Below are positions 42,201-52,680 of a stretch of 64,000 nucleotides of DNA, piece by piece. This DNA is from Macropodus opercularis (taxonomy: Eukaryota > Chordata > Actinopteri > Anabantiformes > Osphronemidae). Numbering within the stretch: the stretch's first letter is position 1; each line of letters opens with the position of its first letter. Under the pieces are notes generated by a model. That model worked only from the letters and a program-made list of their open reading frames with translations. It did not search any database and was not told where the DNA came from. A program made the position numbers and the translations under genes. The DNA lies in contig CM061096.1 in NCBI GenBank assembly GCA_030770545.1, positions 10,211,501-10,275,500 of the forward strand. Reading direction: 5' to 3'.

Positions 42201-45200
42201 GGCTCTGTGGTAATGGTGTCCTTACCTTACCTGTCAAATCCTGCTACTTCTAGACAGATGAAAGAAGAGCACTCTGATAGACAGGACCTGTGACCCAGTG
42301 ATTAGTCTGCTGGTCTGTGCAGCACGGTGTCCCTAGCACTTAAAAATGTGGCTCGTTTAAAAGTACAGCATCGTAGGCTGTCTAAGGACTGATGACTCCC
42401 CATCAAACTAAAATCACAGTACATGGAGCTGAAACATCCAGCAATTTCGAAGACATCCAATTCTCAGAGACCAGTTGTAGCAAACACCCACTTCAGCATG
42501 TAATTACTTTGCAGGTACACAATAAGCATGTGCCATGAAGATTGTTTGTATAAAGTATTTCTCAGGCCTTTTCCTGTTCCTATGTTTCTCTGCTGAGTGA
42601 CAGGGCCTGTCACAGCTGAGCCCTGCTCCTCACACATCATGCTCTATCCCCTGGAAATGTCACCAAACAGTCTACATCTGTGTATCTTCTCCGTGACACT
42701 TGACACAGTCTTTCCATGCCTCGCAGTCATGCAGCTCCGCAGCGCTACAGTTATACATGGACATAATGTGTTCTCTGTGTTTTCACAGCAAATGTCTCTG
42801 AGGACACTGTTAATGACTCACACCACCTACACTCCCCGCTCTGCCTGAGCGTACAATACTGCACTGTCGAAAACTATTATGCCTGAAATCTGGGGAATTT
42901 TAGGAAAAAGAGAAGTCGGAAACATAGACCACATCCTGAGTTAAATTCAAGGCTATATTTTAAATTTCCATTTGTGTTATTACTTTTACATACAGTATGT
43001 TTATTCCGCTCTGCTAAGAGAGCGACTTACTACAATATTCTTTGGAAATTTGGAAGACTTGGCAAGTATTAATGAAAATTTCATGACAGATCAAATAACT
43101 CCAGACACGTATCGTCCTCAACTCCATGAAGAACAGACTTAATCTAATTAGCAGTGAGTGTGACCTTTTGTCTGGGTCACTGCTGTGTGTGAACAAGAAC
43201 AGTATGAGGCAAGAAGAGCTAATGCAGACTCCAAACGAACCAACGTTTAACCCTTTACCAGTCAAATATAACCGATGGACTGACAGTCTCAAGCTCAGCT
43301 GTATAATATCCACAGTGTATGTTATTTTGTTACTAGAGGTTGTCTGTGACAATGTAAATGTATTGCATATTGTAACTCTGTCAGGGAGGAGGCATTTGTT
43401 GGACTGGACGTGTGCCAGCTGAGAGGCAGAGATATTTATCTCTCTGAATGTGCTTTGTGGTTGAGTCTGTTTTCACTTATCACTGAGAGTGAGTCACATT
43501 AGGCTGTGCAGGCGATTGCTTAAAATGGTTGCTGACATGTTCATATTAGCGAGAACACAACTAGTGAGAAGCAAATAGGAAGTGATATATGTAATCATTA
43601 ATACTTAATGATAAAAGATTTGCAAGACAACTTAAGACGCGTGAATGATTCCACCACTATATCGATAAGTCTCATAACGTTTCTTAATTCAAATTGACGA
43701 TTCAGTCGTTATTTTTAGATTTGACACTTTGAACTGATGATTGCCAGACTCTTTTCCTCTAACAGTACCTGTAGGGAGTGACGGTTGTTGCGGCTGCATC
43801 GTAGTCAGTGGTTATGTCCTGTTGTTTATCCTAATGCTGGCCCTCATTTGTTGCTGAAGCATTTAGGGGAATCTGGTTACACGATTCCTTCCCGTTGTCA
43901 TCAGCACCACATTCTTCCATCTCCACAGTTTGTTCTGCTCATGTTTGTGCACAGCACGATTGGCTAACGGGCCAAAAGCTGCTTGGCCCATAGAGAAAAC
44001 ACCTGCCCCTGCAGGCCCCCGACAGGCCACGCACTCCACACACAAACACACATGCAGCTCTATGCTTCTCAAGACATTCTCTGACTACAGAAAATCTGTT
44101 TACCTACTATTATTATATCCACTGTACAAACTGTTACACTTCTACACACATACTCATGAAATAGGCATGAAAAATACACATTACAAGTCTGTGTAACCCC
44201 CAGCCTTCATTTAGCCTCTCAGACATCATAACATTCAGGCAGTTATCATGGGGGGTAATGTCAGACCTGCCAAAAGAAAGTGTAACACTACATGCTGCAA
44301 ATGCGTGTATAATAAAGTTACTGCATATATCGTGGTTCTGTTTGTGCTTCGACTGACTGGTGTATTATAGCGTTTCAATGCTGGGTCAGTGTCATTGTAG
44401 CATAGGATATGATACAACTGAAGAGTCCGGAGACTGTTGGTTGAAAAACTTACAATTGAGATGTACTATGACCACAGTAAAACTTCTCTGAAGCTAATAA
44501 ACTGAGATAAATCATATGTCAGGGGATACTGCAAATAAGTCAGCTCATCTGATGTGCGCTCATTGTAATTCTACAGGAAGCATTTCCAACTAGTCCCAGA
44601 AAGCTGCTTGAAGCATCCAGTGATCAGAAGCATAGAGCTCCAGAAGCCTGGGGGAAGCGGGTTACTGAGTTTCTGGATGCCAGATGTGTGTTTAATACTA
44701 TAGATTGCAAAGTCGGTGCCATGAAGTGTTTAGGCTTCATTTCTACATATTAAAGACTTGGGGGAATTCCAGGCAGTTTGTCTCTTCAAAAAGTCCTGGA
44801 AGCAGTTGGATATAACAGCAGCATCAGCAGCTGGGGACAGACATCGGCATCGCTTGCACTTCTGAAGTTTGATGTTGTCATCAGAGAACCTCACTTAACA
44901 GAAGAAGACACAAGATCCATAACAGGCGTGAAATTCCTCTTTTCCCTCTCCTCCACCCGATAAATTCAGCTGTCTTTTTCATTTGTTTTCATTTGCCACT
45001 AATTTGTTGCTGGATCAAAGGCAAACAAGGGTTGCCGTCTTCCGTTGGGAGTCTAGCGTAAGACTGGCAAGGAGGCTGGATCAAACAGGGCAGTGAGGGG
45101 GCTGTTTGCATGATTTCCCCTCTGTCATAGAACCAGTCAAGGATGAGACAGAGCATAAGCAGGAGGAGGGAGATTATGTAAATGAGGAGATAAGACATTA

Positions 45201-46792
45201 AATAAAACCAAACTCTCCAATTTCCCTGACTTTAAATGCAAAAGGAAAAAAAGAAACAAAAGGGGGAAAAAACAGAACAAAAATGTACCGAGGCAAAAAG
45301 AACAGAGAACTTTTAACTGAGACTAACTGTGACGTGTGCAGGAATCTCTCGCTTCCTGTCAGCAAACATGACTACAAAGTCCTCTCTCATCTCCTTAGAA
45401 CACACACAGAAAGCATATGGGAAAACATTCTTGCACTGTAATACACATGAGCACTCGCAGACTCTGAGGAGCAAACGCATTATCAGCCACACACACATAT
45501 CTAGGAGCCATATCAGCACTGCCACATGTCCCACGCATTTCCAAACATCTTCAGCCTCTGTCTCCACAGGCCCTCGCTAGAGAGCAGTGGACAGCAACGG
45601 TCACTGCGTCTCTTGAATGTGATTGTGTCACCTTAGCTCACATCCTGCTGCCAATACACCAGAAGCTCCAGTCGCAGTGTTTGTGTAGCTGCAAAACCAC
45701 CAGTGAAAAATATACACTCTCTCACGTCTGGCGACCACGCGACTAAGTCCACCTGCAGAGAAATAGTCTGCCGGGTGAAACAGTTACAGACGTGGCCACA
45801 GGGCACAGAGCAGCATGTAGGTGACAGATAGCAGAGGGCAAAATGACACACTGAACATGCAGGTGGGTGTTAGTGTCTTAAAATGGTTGACGAGTAGTGC
45901 AGCAACTCTATGATATGACCTGAGGTAGTAGGCTGCAGTAAAGCATGTGAAATAAGCACACCTATGAATAATCATAACTCAAGCAGTTAATACTCCTTAC
46001 GTGAGTAGAGGGCACATTAAACAGATCCATGACAGGAATTTTAATCTACTCAGTGGTCATTCAACTCTTTCTCAAGCCATCGTTAAACCTTTTCACAGTA
46101 AACCTACAGCTGGTCACACGCAAACTCAACCATGACATCATACATCTCCCGAGGTCGCTGCGGCTCTCAGTACACACCTGACTCAGGCAGAACACGTTCA
46201 AATTCAAACTTCAATTAAAATGCAAGCTGGCGCAGGACGAGCTGCTCAATCGAGACGCGCTCCACGCGCAGTGACGCGGATAATTAATATGTAAGCGTGT
46301 ATAAAAATAGCTTATACATAATTGCAGATCATTTGCACAATTCGGAGACGTCCCAACTTCAAAAGGTGATCAGAGCCAACTCGCTGTTTTAATTCGTGCC
46401 TGAAGCGACTCTATGGGGCAAGAAGCAGCGTTACCCAAAACATTACGCAAATTGCGCGGCAGAGATATTACGCTTACACAAAAGGATAAAGAGTGAACCA
46501 TAAGAGAGAGAGAGAGAGTAGTAAATATGCATAAAGCCGTTATGGAACAGGAGATGAATGAAGATGACTGAAAACAGTAGGAGAAAGTTTCACAAAACTT
46601 TTCAGATCGCAATGACCCGACTTATATCGACAGTTCTCTGCACTTCTGCATCTGAAATGCGTGGACATCGCTCCTCTTAGTCTGTATGTGTTAAACAGAT
46701 ACTTTACCAGCATGTGATGTCGTTAAGTGAAGCACAATACAAAGCAACAGCGGTATTCTCCTGCGCGACCTGCTCCTTCTTAAATTCTCCAT
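12125..46792 (-). CDS. col5a3: Type V collagen alpha-3 chain precursor, 67 coding exons
   Basis: Complete fibrillar procollagen chain of the V/XI clade. It is secreted and would co-assemble into heterotrimers that regulate fibril diameter in the extracellular matrix. I joined 67 exons by GT-AG sites with matching phases, giving 5,604 nt and 1,867 residues. Domain order: signal peptide 1-28; LG/TSPN domain about 29-253; variable region 254-491, with a lysine-rich block at 279-314; small collagenous domain about 492-546; non-collagenous hinge to 583; main Gly-X-Y helix 584-1594; C-propeptide with COLFI domain to 1867. Helix exons are almost all 54, 45 or 108 bp, as is typical of fibrillar collagens. 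The hinge (TLLMLPFQYGGD...) and the GDIQQLL motif place it in the V/XI group. The basic block, the exon count and the divergent rdh8 neighbour point to alpha-3(V). Alternatives are col5a1 or col11a1, or an a/b duplicate of col5a3, which cannot be distinguished here. Confidence 0.88.
12478..13521 (-). CDS. col5a3: col5a3 exons 64-66: COLFI C-propeptide domain
   Basis: The exons are 13409-13521 (113 bp), 13234-13302 (69) and 12478-12711 (234), the standard COLFI exon sizes. They encode GDYWLDPNQG with the calcium-loop residues D, N, Q and D, the N-glycosylation sequon NFT in VYCNFTADGETC, AAWNKEKPGSWYSQY, QLTFLKLLSATA and LRFRGSNDEEL. The residue after DPNQG is Ser (codon at 13490-13492) where most chains have Cys. 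The domain guides chain selection and trimer assembly in the endoplasmic reticulum and is then removed. Confidence 0.9.
13646..13913 (-). CDS. col5a3: col5a3 exon 63: end of helix, C-telopeptide, propeptide cleavage region
   Basis: This 268-bp exon opens with the last triplet GAP, then the telopeptide (ATIVEPLPIREG) and a run of six basic residues RRKKRR (bases 13851-13868). That run resembles the proprotein-convertase site used in type V C-propeptide maturation. A predicted coiled-coil-like stretch follows (MEEVFASLSSMKTEVEQMR), the usual trimer-nucleating heptads. The exon ends with ARTCKELMMVQPHYKD, the start of the COLFI domain. The second family cysteine (the C of KMC in alpha-1(I)) is Val here. 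The exon ends after one base of the Gly codon. Confidence 0.88.
14019..18080 (-). CDS. col5a3: col5a3 exons 48-62: main triple helix, C-terminal part
   Basis: The exons are 18027-18080 (54 bp), 16655-16708 (54), 16508-16561 (54), 16316-16423 (108), 16161-16214 (54), 16023-16076 (54), 15813-15866 (54), 15675-15728 (54), 15458-15565 (108), 15232-15285 (54), 15093-15146 (54), 14896-15003 (108), 14773-14826 (54), 14529-14564 (36) and 14019-14072 (54). Exon 61 is only 36 bp (GAAGEKGVKGDS). Exon 62 has an RGD (GARGDPG). Exon 59 keeps GLIGLIGPPGD, highly conserved in type V and XI chains. Counting GPP in exon 14 to GAP at the start of exon 63, the helix is 1,011 residues. Confidence 0.87.
15188..15223. 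repeat. Imperfect (TA)n microsatellite in a col5a3 intron
   Basis: TA dinucleotides broken by CT and GT, lying just downstream of the acceptor side of the intron between exons 57 and 58. Confidence 0.85.
16709..20204 (-). other. col5a3 introns 47 and 48 flanking isolated exon 48
   Basis: Two introns of 2.1 and 1.3 kb surround the 54-bp exon at 18027-18080. They are much larger than neighbouring helix introns (about 80-400 bp). No further Gly-X-Y exon is seen. The sequence is AT-rich, with a run of TAA/ATT trinucleotides near 17800-17830. Confidence 0.6.
20205..23925 (-). CDS. col5a3: col5a3 exons 33-47: main triple helix, middle
   Basis: The exons are 23881-23925 (45 bp), 23674-23727 (54), 23308-23352 (45), 23170-23223 (54), 23001-23054 (54), 22583-22636 (54), 22378-22485 (108), 21983-22072 (90), 21734-21787 (54), 21454-21561 (108), 20915-21022 (108), 20763-20816 (54), 20589-20642 (54), 20395-20502 (108) and 20205-20258 (54). 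All keep Gly in every third position. Exons 33-34 encode an Arg/Lys-rich helix part (GQRGPN, GARGGRGAKGPTGKPG) at the place where alpha-1(V) has its helical heparin-binding site. The intron between exons 42 and 43 carries a perfect hairpin, listed separately. Confidence 0.87.
21083..21131. repeat. Perfect inverted repeat (23-bp arms, 3-base loop)
   Basis: The left arm is 21083-21105, the loop ATG 21106-21108 and the right arm 21109-21131. Every arm base pairs with its partner. The element begins CTTGAAGGTTGC and ends GCAACCTTCAAG. It lies in col5a3 intron 42, away from both splice sites. Pairing stops sharply beyond the arms, and there is no visible target-site duplication. Confidence 0.95.
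24047..30428 (-). CDS. col5a3: col5a3 exons 15-32: main triple helix, N-terminal half
   Basis: Uninterrupted Gly-X-Y, all phase 0. The exons are 30375-30428, 30188-30241, 30053-30106, 29488-29541, 29221-29274, 28744-28788, 27539-27592, 27302-27346, 27114-27167, 26803-26847, 26363-26416, 26063-26107, 25711-25764, 25115-25159, 24896-24949, 24695-24802, 24442-24495 and 24047-24100. Sizes are 54 or 45 bp, with one of 108 bp. The alternation of 45 and 54 bp exons in this half is characteristic of fibrillar collagen genes. The exon 18/19 junction creates an RGD (GHR followed by GDR). Each exon begins with an intact Gly codon after AG and ends before GT, usually GTGAGT or GTAAGT. Confidence 0.87.
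27593..28743 (-). other. col5a3 intron 20 (1.15 kb)
   Basis: Non-coding; pyrimidine-rich on the plus strand around 27920-28040 (CTCTTTCC, CTCTCT tracts). No exon or RNA gene is seen. Confidence 0.5.
30308..30337. repeat. (TGA)6 trinucleotide repeat in a col5a3 intron
   Basis: Six perfect TGA units, then variant units with TAA. Confidence 0.9.
30634..32531 (-). CDS. col5a3: col5a3 exons 10-14: small collagenous domain and hinge
   Basis: The exons are 32490-32531 (42 bp), 32077-32139 (63), 31080-31154 (75), 30830-30913 (84) and 30634-30690 (57). They encode a short Gly-X-Y stretch (GPPGLPGPE... to GIPGPPG), the hinge TLLMLPFQYGGDSQKGP, and the helical-linker segment SPQEAQAQAIMEQAKLSLK. This is the diagnostic non-collagenous hinge of V/XI chains. 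The main helix begins at GPPGPLG in exon 14. Exon sizes 42, 63, 75, 84 and 57 match the pattern in V/XI genes. Exon 11 contains an RGD triplet (GPRGDPG). Confidence 0.88.
31155..32076 (-). other. col5a3 intron 11 (0.9 kb)
   Basis: Non-coding spacer between the two main exons of the small collagenous domain. Nothing recognisable is seen. Confidence 0.5.
32611..33114 (-). CDS. col5a3: col5a3 exons 7-9: acidic tyrosine-rich variable region
   Basis: The exons are 32995-33114 (120 bp), 32766-32882 (117) and 32611-32664 (54), all phase 0. Exons 7 and 8 are rich in Glu, Asp and Tyr (EEYGDDLYKDLYDD, SEYEEYEIYEDAFDF). This is the sort of sequence that is tyrosine-sulfated in type V/XI N-propeptides, although sulfation here is an inference. 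There are N-glycosylation sequons NVT and NDT. Exon 9 encodes the family-typical EKGQKGEPAIIEP segment leading into the small collagenous domain. Confidence 0.85.
33742..34164 (-). CDS. col5a3: col5a3 exon 6: variable region with lysine-rich block
   Basis: This 423-bp exon (141 codons, phase 0 at both ends) is by far the largest in the gene. It encodes residues 254-394 of the variable part of the N-propeptide. Residues 279-314 (bases 33982-34089) hold 23 Lys or Arg out of 36. A Glu, Thr, Pro and Val-rich tail follows (repeats such as TTLPE, TTELPE and TTEAP), which may carry O-glycans. The acceptor AAAAG lies at 34165 and the donor GTAGAA follows the final GAG codon. Human alpha-3(V) is known to carry a basic, heparin-binding segment in the same region, so this exon supports the alpha-3 assignment. 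No folded domain is visible. Confidence 0.83.
34165..35404 (-). other. col5a3 intron 5 (1.2 kb)
   Basis: Non-coding, with no repeat or motif of note. In-phase joining of exons 5 and 6 means nothing is missing, although the V/XI variable region is alternatively spliced in relatives, so a cassette exon cannot be excluded. Confidence 0.5.
35405..39523 (-). CDS. col5a3: col5a3 exons 2-5: laminin-G/TSPN-like N-terminal domain
   Basis: The exons in transcript order are 39356-39523 (168 bp), 38850-39063 (214), 38412-38574 (163) and 35405-35533 (129). Together they encode residues about 29-253, the PARP/TSPN module of V/XI collagens. Recognisable motifs are VLRVLEL, LSAPTKQLFP, VGRSPVF, DGKWHR, LDCQR, FGTRLLDEEVFE and GDIQQLL. 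Four cysteines sit at the family positions (GLC, LDC, YC and PDC), which would form two disulfides. Exon phases are 1, 1, 2, 0 and 0, so the reading frame is continuous. The donor of exon 3 is GTGGGT and leaves two bases of the DGK lysine codon, which the first base of exon 4 completes. Confidence 0.88.
35534..38411 (-). other. col5a3 intron 4 (2.9 kb)
   Basis: No exon, RNA gene or clear repeat is seen. The sequence is AT-rich with short poly-A and AT tracts. The flanking exons are in phase, so no coding exon is expected here. Confidence 0.6.
39524..46707 (-). other. col5a3 intron 1 (7.2 kb)
   Basis: This long first intron is typical of fibrillar collagen genes, where it often holds enhancers. 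No coding exon was found in it. A plus-strand open stretch at 40233-40790 has no recognisable protein features; the surrounding 40.38-40.87 kb looks like conserved non-coding sequence (octamer ATTTGCAT at 40709-40716, TTAATTAA at 40626-40633). A short GA run lies at 46504-46518. Confidence 0.7.
46708..46792 (-). CDS. col5a3: col5a3 exon 1: signal peptide
   Basis: This is a short first coding exon, easily missed because it encodes only 28 complete codons plus one base. The ATG at 46790-46792 has A at -3 and G at +4, a good Kozak context. The peptide has an arginine-rich n-region (RRSRSRRR), a hydrophobic core (IPLLLCIVLHL) and a small-residue end (TTSHA). It ends in a GTAAAG donor after one base of a codon. 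That phase fits exactly the two bases opening exon 2 (39356-39523), restoring an Ala codon. An in-frame ATG eight codons upstream (46814-46816) is a weaker alternative start, and an in-frame TAA lies further upstream. Confidence 0.82.
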
Positions 46793-47050
46793 CTTTCCAA
46801 CCGGAGACCCCCCCATCCGCCTCCGCCACCAGAACTTTATGCACTGCAGAGATTATTTTTGCCGGAACCGGGCAGCCATGCGGTCAGGAAAGCAGAGCAG
46901 CCGGTCACCCTGAAGCTCCACTTGCTTGATTGTTGGAGACGTTTTGGTGGCTTCTCTCAGCTTCGCTCTGTGCCTCTCATTCATTTTCTCCTCACCATCA
47001 CTCCCTCCCTCTGTTCTCCACCTCCTCCGCGTCTTCCCTCCCATAGGACG
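46793..47050 (-). promoter_or_regulatory. col5a3: col5a3 5' flank: leader and promoter region
   Basis: This is the segment immediately upstream of the signal-peptide ATG. It is GC-richer than its surroundings and strongly purine-biased on the gene strand: 46973-47042 is almost all C/T on the plus strand, with GGAGG and GGGAGGGAG tracts on the minus strand. There is no clear TATA box at a sensible distance; a CATAAAG lies about 45 nt before the ATG. The transcription start is not determined. Confidence 0.4.
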
Positions 47051-50000
47051 GTGAATTGCAAAAAAAGTCATCAATCACATTTATTACCAGCATGAATTAG
47101 TTAGTTCTCACTTCTTAGAACTGGCCATTACCCACATACGTTGTGTAGGGCACGACCCCATTAGACATTATTCACTGACACCATAACAAGGCAGAGAACT
47201 CAAAGATGTCTCAGTGATTAAAGCGTGTATATTCACTATATTAGTCATGGTCATGATACTGAGGTTATTTCAGATAGCGTTAAGTATTTATTTCTTACTG
47301 TCTGACCCACAGGTTCTCTGTCAACTCCCACTTGACAGGAGATCAGAGGTTTCCCTACATCATTTGAAGCCGGAGGAAGTGTGCCAGCTTTGAACTTCAC
47401 ATCAGGTAAATACACCCCAGTGGCGCAGCACTTGTGGCCAGGTCAAAGAGTCAGGCTACAGCCGAGCAGGGCAGCTGGAACCATTCACATGAAAATAAAA
47501 AGAAATAAGGAAAGACAACGATATTTAAAATAATAAAAACACATAATATTATCTTTCAAATGTACAGTAAAAGGTGGATGTGTCCAAAAACAGGAGAGCT
47601 TTTCTTTCATCATAATATAAAACCGCATTAAGGCAACATTTTACTGCCAGGCTTTAAATGTATATAGTTGATCGCCTATGGACGCTGAATGTAACCTGGC
47701 CAGAAGCCTAGTCATTCCTAAGTGAACTGTGGTATTCAGTTGAGACATGTGCTGAGATAAGACTTGCGAAGGCCTCGTCTTATTGGACAATGACCAAAAA
47801 TAACATTTATAGAATCCAAGCTACAACAGGCATGCGCAAACTAACTGGGAGCTACAATCTGAGAGATCATTTAGAGAAAATGAGCCAAACCATAATTTCT
47901 CAAGGAAGAAGAGTCTCACACCACAGAAAAGAGAAACACATCGACCTCAAATTATCTCTCTTACTCAAAGATGCTGCTCCTAATTATTTCAGACCCATTT
48001 CTGAACCGCTAAATATTACACATTAAGTGATGTTGACCCACATACAGTCACGATCCAAACCAACCCAAAGCATCATGGTGTTCCTCCTTAGAGAATTCGT
48101 GATTTCATCAACTGGGCTTAACTACAGCCCTCCAAAATAAAGAAACCCCTAGGAATTTGGAGGATACTTTTCATGAGCCCCGGCAACAGTAAAATTGTTA
48201 ATGCACATGTGGGAGACTGATTAGAAGGAGCACTGGAAGCTATGGGAGTCAGAAATAGAAGGAGGCTGAACAGAAGATAAGTGGGCAGACGGAGGCTGAT
48301 CTGGAAGGTAAACAATGGACCCCCTGACCTTCATTCATCTCCCCTCACAGAACCAGCTTAGCCAACCTGAGTCAGAGCCACATTCCTAGCAGCTTTTAGC
48401 AGATACTTACTAAGAGTCCAGTGAGTAGTCTGAGCACTGGGTGAGAAATATTTCCAGGGGATGTGTTATGTACCCTTGTACAAATAGATTAGTGCAACAT
48501 GCTGTAGATATTCGTTCTTTAAACACAATAATAAATTGTGATGAGCAGAATATATATGTATATGTATGTTAATCCAAGTCAGTCTTTTTCCCGTTAGTAA
48601 TTTGTCAGCTTCCATTGACCAGGCTCATAATGATTATTGTAAGGTAACAGATGGTCCTTTTTGCGAGGTAGTGAAAATATAAAATGGAGGGTGAAGTCAG
48701 TTCAGGCTCTTATTATCTTGATATTCAATCAAAAGGAACCAACAGAGCGATTTTGTTTCACACACACCACAAATCATGCGGAAAAAAGATATGGAAATAT
48801 GCTCCATATGTGCTTTGACATGTATTTAAGGAATAGCTGTTTGGCAAGAGATGAATCTGTTATGTAAAAAGCTTATGGACATGCATACTGTATTTCCCCT
48901 TGTTTTAGTTTTGATCTCTTGTCAATGTTTATTTATTTGTTAATTCCACAGAATTACATAATGAATTAAGTTTACAGTATTGGAGCCGGACATTTATGCC
49001 GGTTAATAGTCTTTGTGGAATCACAGTATGTCTTTCTTCTTCTGTGGGTTATTCTGTGTTGATTAATGATGGAAGCGATGTAATAAGTCATGACTTTATT
49101 TTAGACAAAATGAAGCCATATTAATCCTCAAGAGCATCTGGTGAACAGTTAGGATTAACGATCTTAAGACGGGCTTTTAGTTGGCCTGCCTGTAGTCTGC
49201 TCAGTGGAGGAACATGCCGGAACAGGACAACAGTCCAACTGTCAGGAAGATTATACATGCATGGCTTCAGAAGAAAGATATAAGGGACTCTTACGTCTTG
49301 TCAGGAGTTGATTGATGTAGAGTGTGTTTAAAAGGAAATTGCCCTGTTTTATTATGCAATCTGACAAATTATTTCAGATTTTGCATCTCCGCTGTCTCAT
49401 GAGCTTTTGATGTCATTTATTACTTCATATTTGTTCGTAGGGCTGTTATTTATTTACTTTCTCAAGAAAACAGAACAAATACACATTTTGCAAATTGCAG
49501 ATTAATTTGCCAGAAGCTTGTAAAACTTGTCATCTGTGAAACACAGAGATGTGACTGTGCCACCTACTGAGTGTTGATGATCCGATCTACGTGCATCACA
49601 TTTCAGAGCTTTCACCAAATCACAGTCTGTGAGAAGACACTGTGCAGTGACAGGTATTCTAGGCTGACGGATTGACTGACACTGCACCAGGGTGTGTACA
49701 TCAGACACTGTTTATGATTGGCTGCTCTGTATGACTTATTTTAACCATTTGGAGCATTTTCAATGAACAGAATCACTCAATTCTTCAGCTTGGATTGCGC
49801 AAGACCACCGTCAGAACCAAACCTTTGCATGGTTTGGATGCAAAGCTGTGTTAATAAACATATTGCTCCACACACTCAGCCGTACCTAAGTCAAACCAGG
49901 AATGTGGCCATGAGACAGCATGTGGAAACTCCCTCCGTTTGCAAAGGGCCAGTAAGACGAACTGCCAGTCTGGTGATAATTATAATCATTAGAGATGATA

Positions 50001-52680
50001 GGAGACTAAGCTAATTAACGTCTGAGGCCCACGTCTGTTAAATGAACTGCTCAAACAAACAGACTAAATAAACACAACCGGTGATCAGTTTACCCCATTG
50101 TGTGCCCTCCGCCATTGTTAGTTTACGCCACAAAACACCATGATTAGGTTTTGATCTCAAAATAGCAAGGCAGTTTTCCAAAAGCTCTTGTCTGCAGAGA
50201 CACTGAAGGTAAACCAAGAAAACAGCTCCTGCCACATTTAACCCAATTTCTTTGAGCTTCTAAACATGTATGGAAGCCATTTAAGCCGAGTACAAAACAG
50301 TGTACATGGGATTTTCAGGATAAGCAAATGGTTTGGCCAGAAGAAATCAACAACATGGTGCCACAGTGGCTAAGTGGACAGTCCCTCTGGGAATCCATCT
50401 GTGTACATTGTTTACCTAAGTTCAGATGCCACTGACACCGCGCTGTTGTGTGTCTTTGCGCTGCCCTTTAGATAACCTATACGAGTTATTTTATCAGGAA
50501 GAAATGCATTGTCACATTTTAAATTACTATAAACATGTTATTAGGTCCATGAAAACGTTATTTTAATCTAATATCGCCGTTCAGTAAATGCTGTTCACAT
50601 TGTGAACATGTGGACTGTCTGCAGCAGCAGTAATACTCCTTATATCCCTGTTTTAGTGCAGCTCACAGGTTTTCCTTGTAGCACTTCCTTTTAATTAAAA
50701 TACGTGTCTTCCTCAGCACAATTTCCCAGCTCACTCTTGCCTAAATCTTTTTTCTCCTTTTAACTCTCCTGCCCGCCCGCCCCCAGCCTCTCTTTCTCTT
50801 GGTCTCGATTCTCATGAAGTTTGCATTCCACACCTCCTCTGCAGACTGCACACAAAAGAGCAGAAAGCACTATTCCTGACCTGTCACAAACATTCCAGTC
50901 CTCTAGGCCCTTTCACACAGCCAGAGTCCCTCATCCCTCTCTTCCAGTAGCATCAACCAGAGTCTGTCTGCTGCAGGATGGTAGCGGTTATAGAGGTGCC
51001 ACTGGCAGAAAGCCGAAGCAAGTGCTGAGGAATATTAAAGTTGAACTCAACAACACTAGCTTCCATTTATTATATATTGATATTATTTATAAAAATTAAG
51101 GGTCATGCAGATGTACAATGTGCATTTGGAACAACACTATCTTATCATAAAATCTATCTTTAATTATGATGACAAAAAGCAGACTGAAACTATCAGTGAT
51201 TTACTTTTAACAGCTGAATAAGCAGTTAAGGATCCAGGACCATCTGCTTGTGCATCCTTACAGTCAGTACACAGGAAATTGACTTTTGCATTGCATTTTC
51301 TATGACCTGGTTTTCGGTGAAGAGGTTGCGGATGAACTGGGCCTGTTATGAACATAGACTTCAGACAGAGCAGCTAAACAATTCAACAAGAGCATGTTGA
51401 GAAACAAGTCCCTTCAACGAATGTTAAATACTGTGTGTCTGAGGTAAAGAAAGTGGAGAGGAGAGTGTTTAAGGTGAAAAGGGGGAGTGAGCTTTAAATG
51501 AGCCTTCAAAAGCAAAGAAAGCCCAGAAAAGCGTGTGCAGACTTGTGTTATCCACTCCTCATTGTCTCTTCTTCTGCTGATCAGTCCTTTTTATCTGAGT
51601 GCTTTGAAATTCCACAGTAATAGCTCAGAGGCGGGCAGGCATCACCCCTCTTCATCTCCATCCCCACCTGTCCAATTCTGGAGACACATCCCAGAAACAC
51701 CCCTGACCTTACGCTGCTGACTGTCAGCACTGTACACAGACATGAACTGGTCAGCTGGACGCAGAGGATCTATTCAGCAGCCATGGTCATAACTTCATAG
51801 TAGTTTATTGTTCCCTGCGTGTTTCTGATCGCGACTTTTACTCAGCTGTCAATCTGTTGTAAAGGTGGAATATATCAGTGCTTCAGCCCTTCTGACAGAC
51901 TTATTTTGTACTTATGAGCTGTGTACTGGCTCAACTGCATTGTCTGTTTGTTGGTTGCTACTTCTGCCTGTACATACATCTAATCAAACCAAATCACTAC
52001 AGTGTCAGTGCATTGTCAGTTTAAACGCAAAAGGGCTTTGTCTGAAACTGAAATAGATCAAAATCAGATTTATGAGACAACAAGAGGGAGCTGTGAACAA
52101 GCTGACAATCTACTCTGTGTCGTTAGCATAATAGACATAGTCCATAGTTTGTAGTTTATCACAAGCAGTGATAACTGGGAGGCTGTAAAAATGATTTTTT
52201 GTTGGATTGTATTGTGGAGCTATGTCTCCATTGTTTTTACACTCCAAAGCCACCATCATCCTGCTTTTGGCAGTAGCCTGTTCACATACAACCTCAGACT
52301 AGACAAATTACACAGAAAGCTCTGACGTGGTTTCCCCCGACTATTGATCTGCTGGTGCGGTGTGTGTGTTTGTGGATGTCCTTTATCTTCACCTATTCTC
52401 TTGTCAGTATTAGATTAAATGGAAAACTGGTGGTGCTCCACTCTGCACTGACTGTTGCGCTGTGATCTTACAAGGAAGCTTGCTTTGTCCTTATCAAATG
52501 CACCTTTAGCCCTTGTTTTTTATATAGGTAGTATGTGTGTAGCATCTTTCCCAGCCACCAGATGGCAGTACAATGCAGAGCATAAAGTTGCTGTAAACAT
52601 GCTCTTTCATTAACATTAGCGTTTTCAACAAAGTAATAAATATGAGTAATCTGCACCTGTAACCTTACAAAATATACTAA

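Noticed and set aside
44989..45198. Hydrophobic minus-strand peptide as an alternative collagen signal exon
   Set aside because: Although it starts with a leucine-rich stretch, no donor in the right phase follows; the exon at 46708-46792 fits exactly.
46853..47074. 73-codon minus-strand frame upstream of col5a3 exon 1
   Set aside because: Ends before the signal-peptide ATG, has no collagen features; could at most be an upstream ORF if the leader extends that far.
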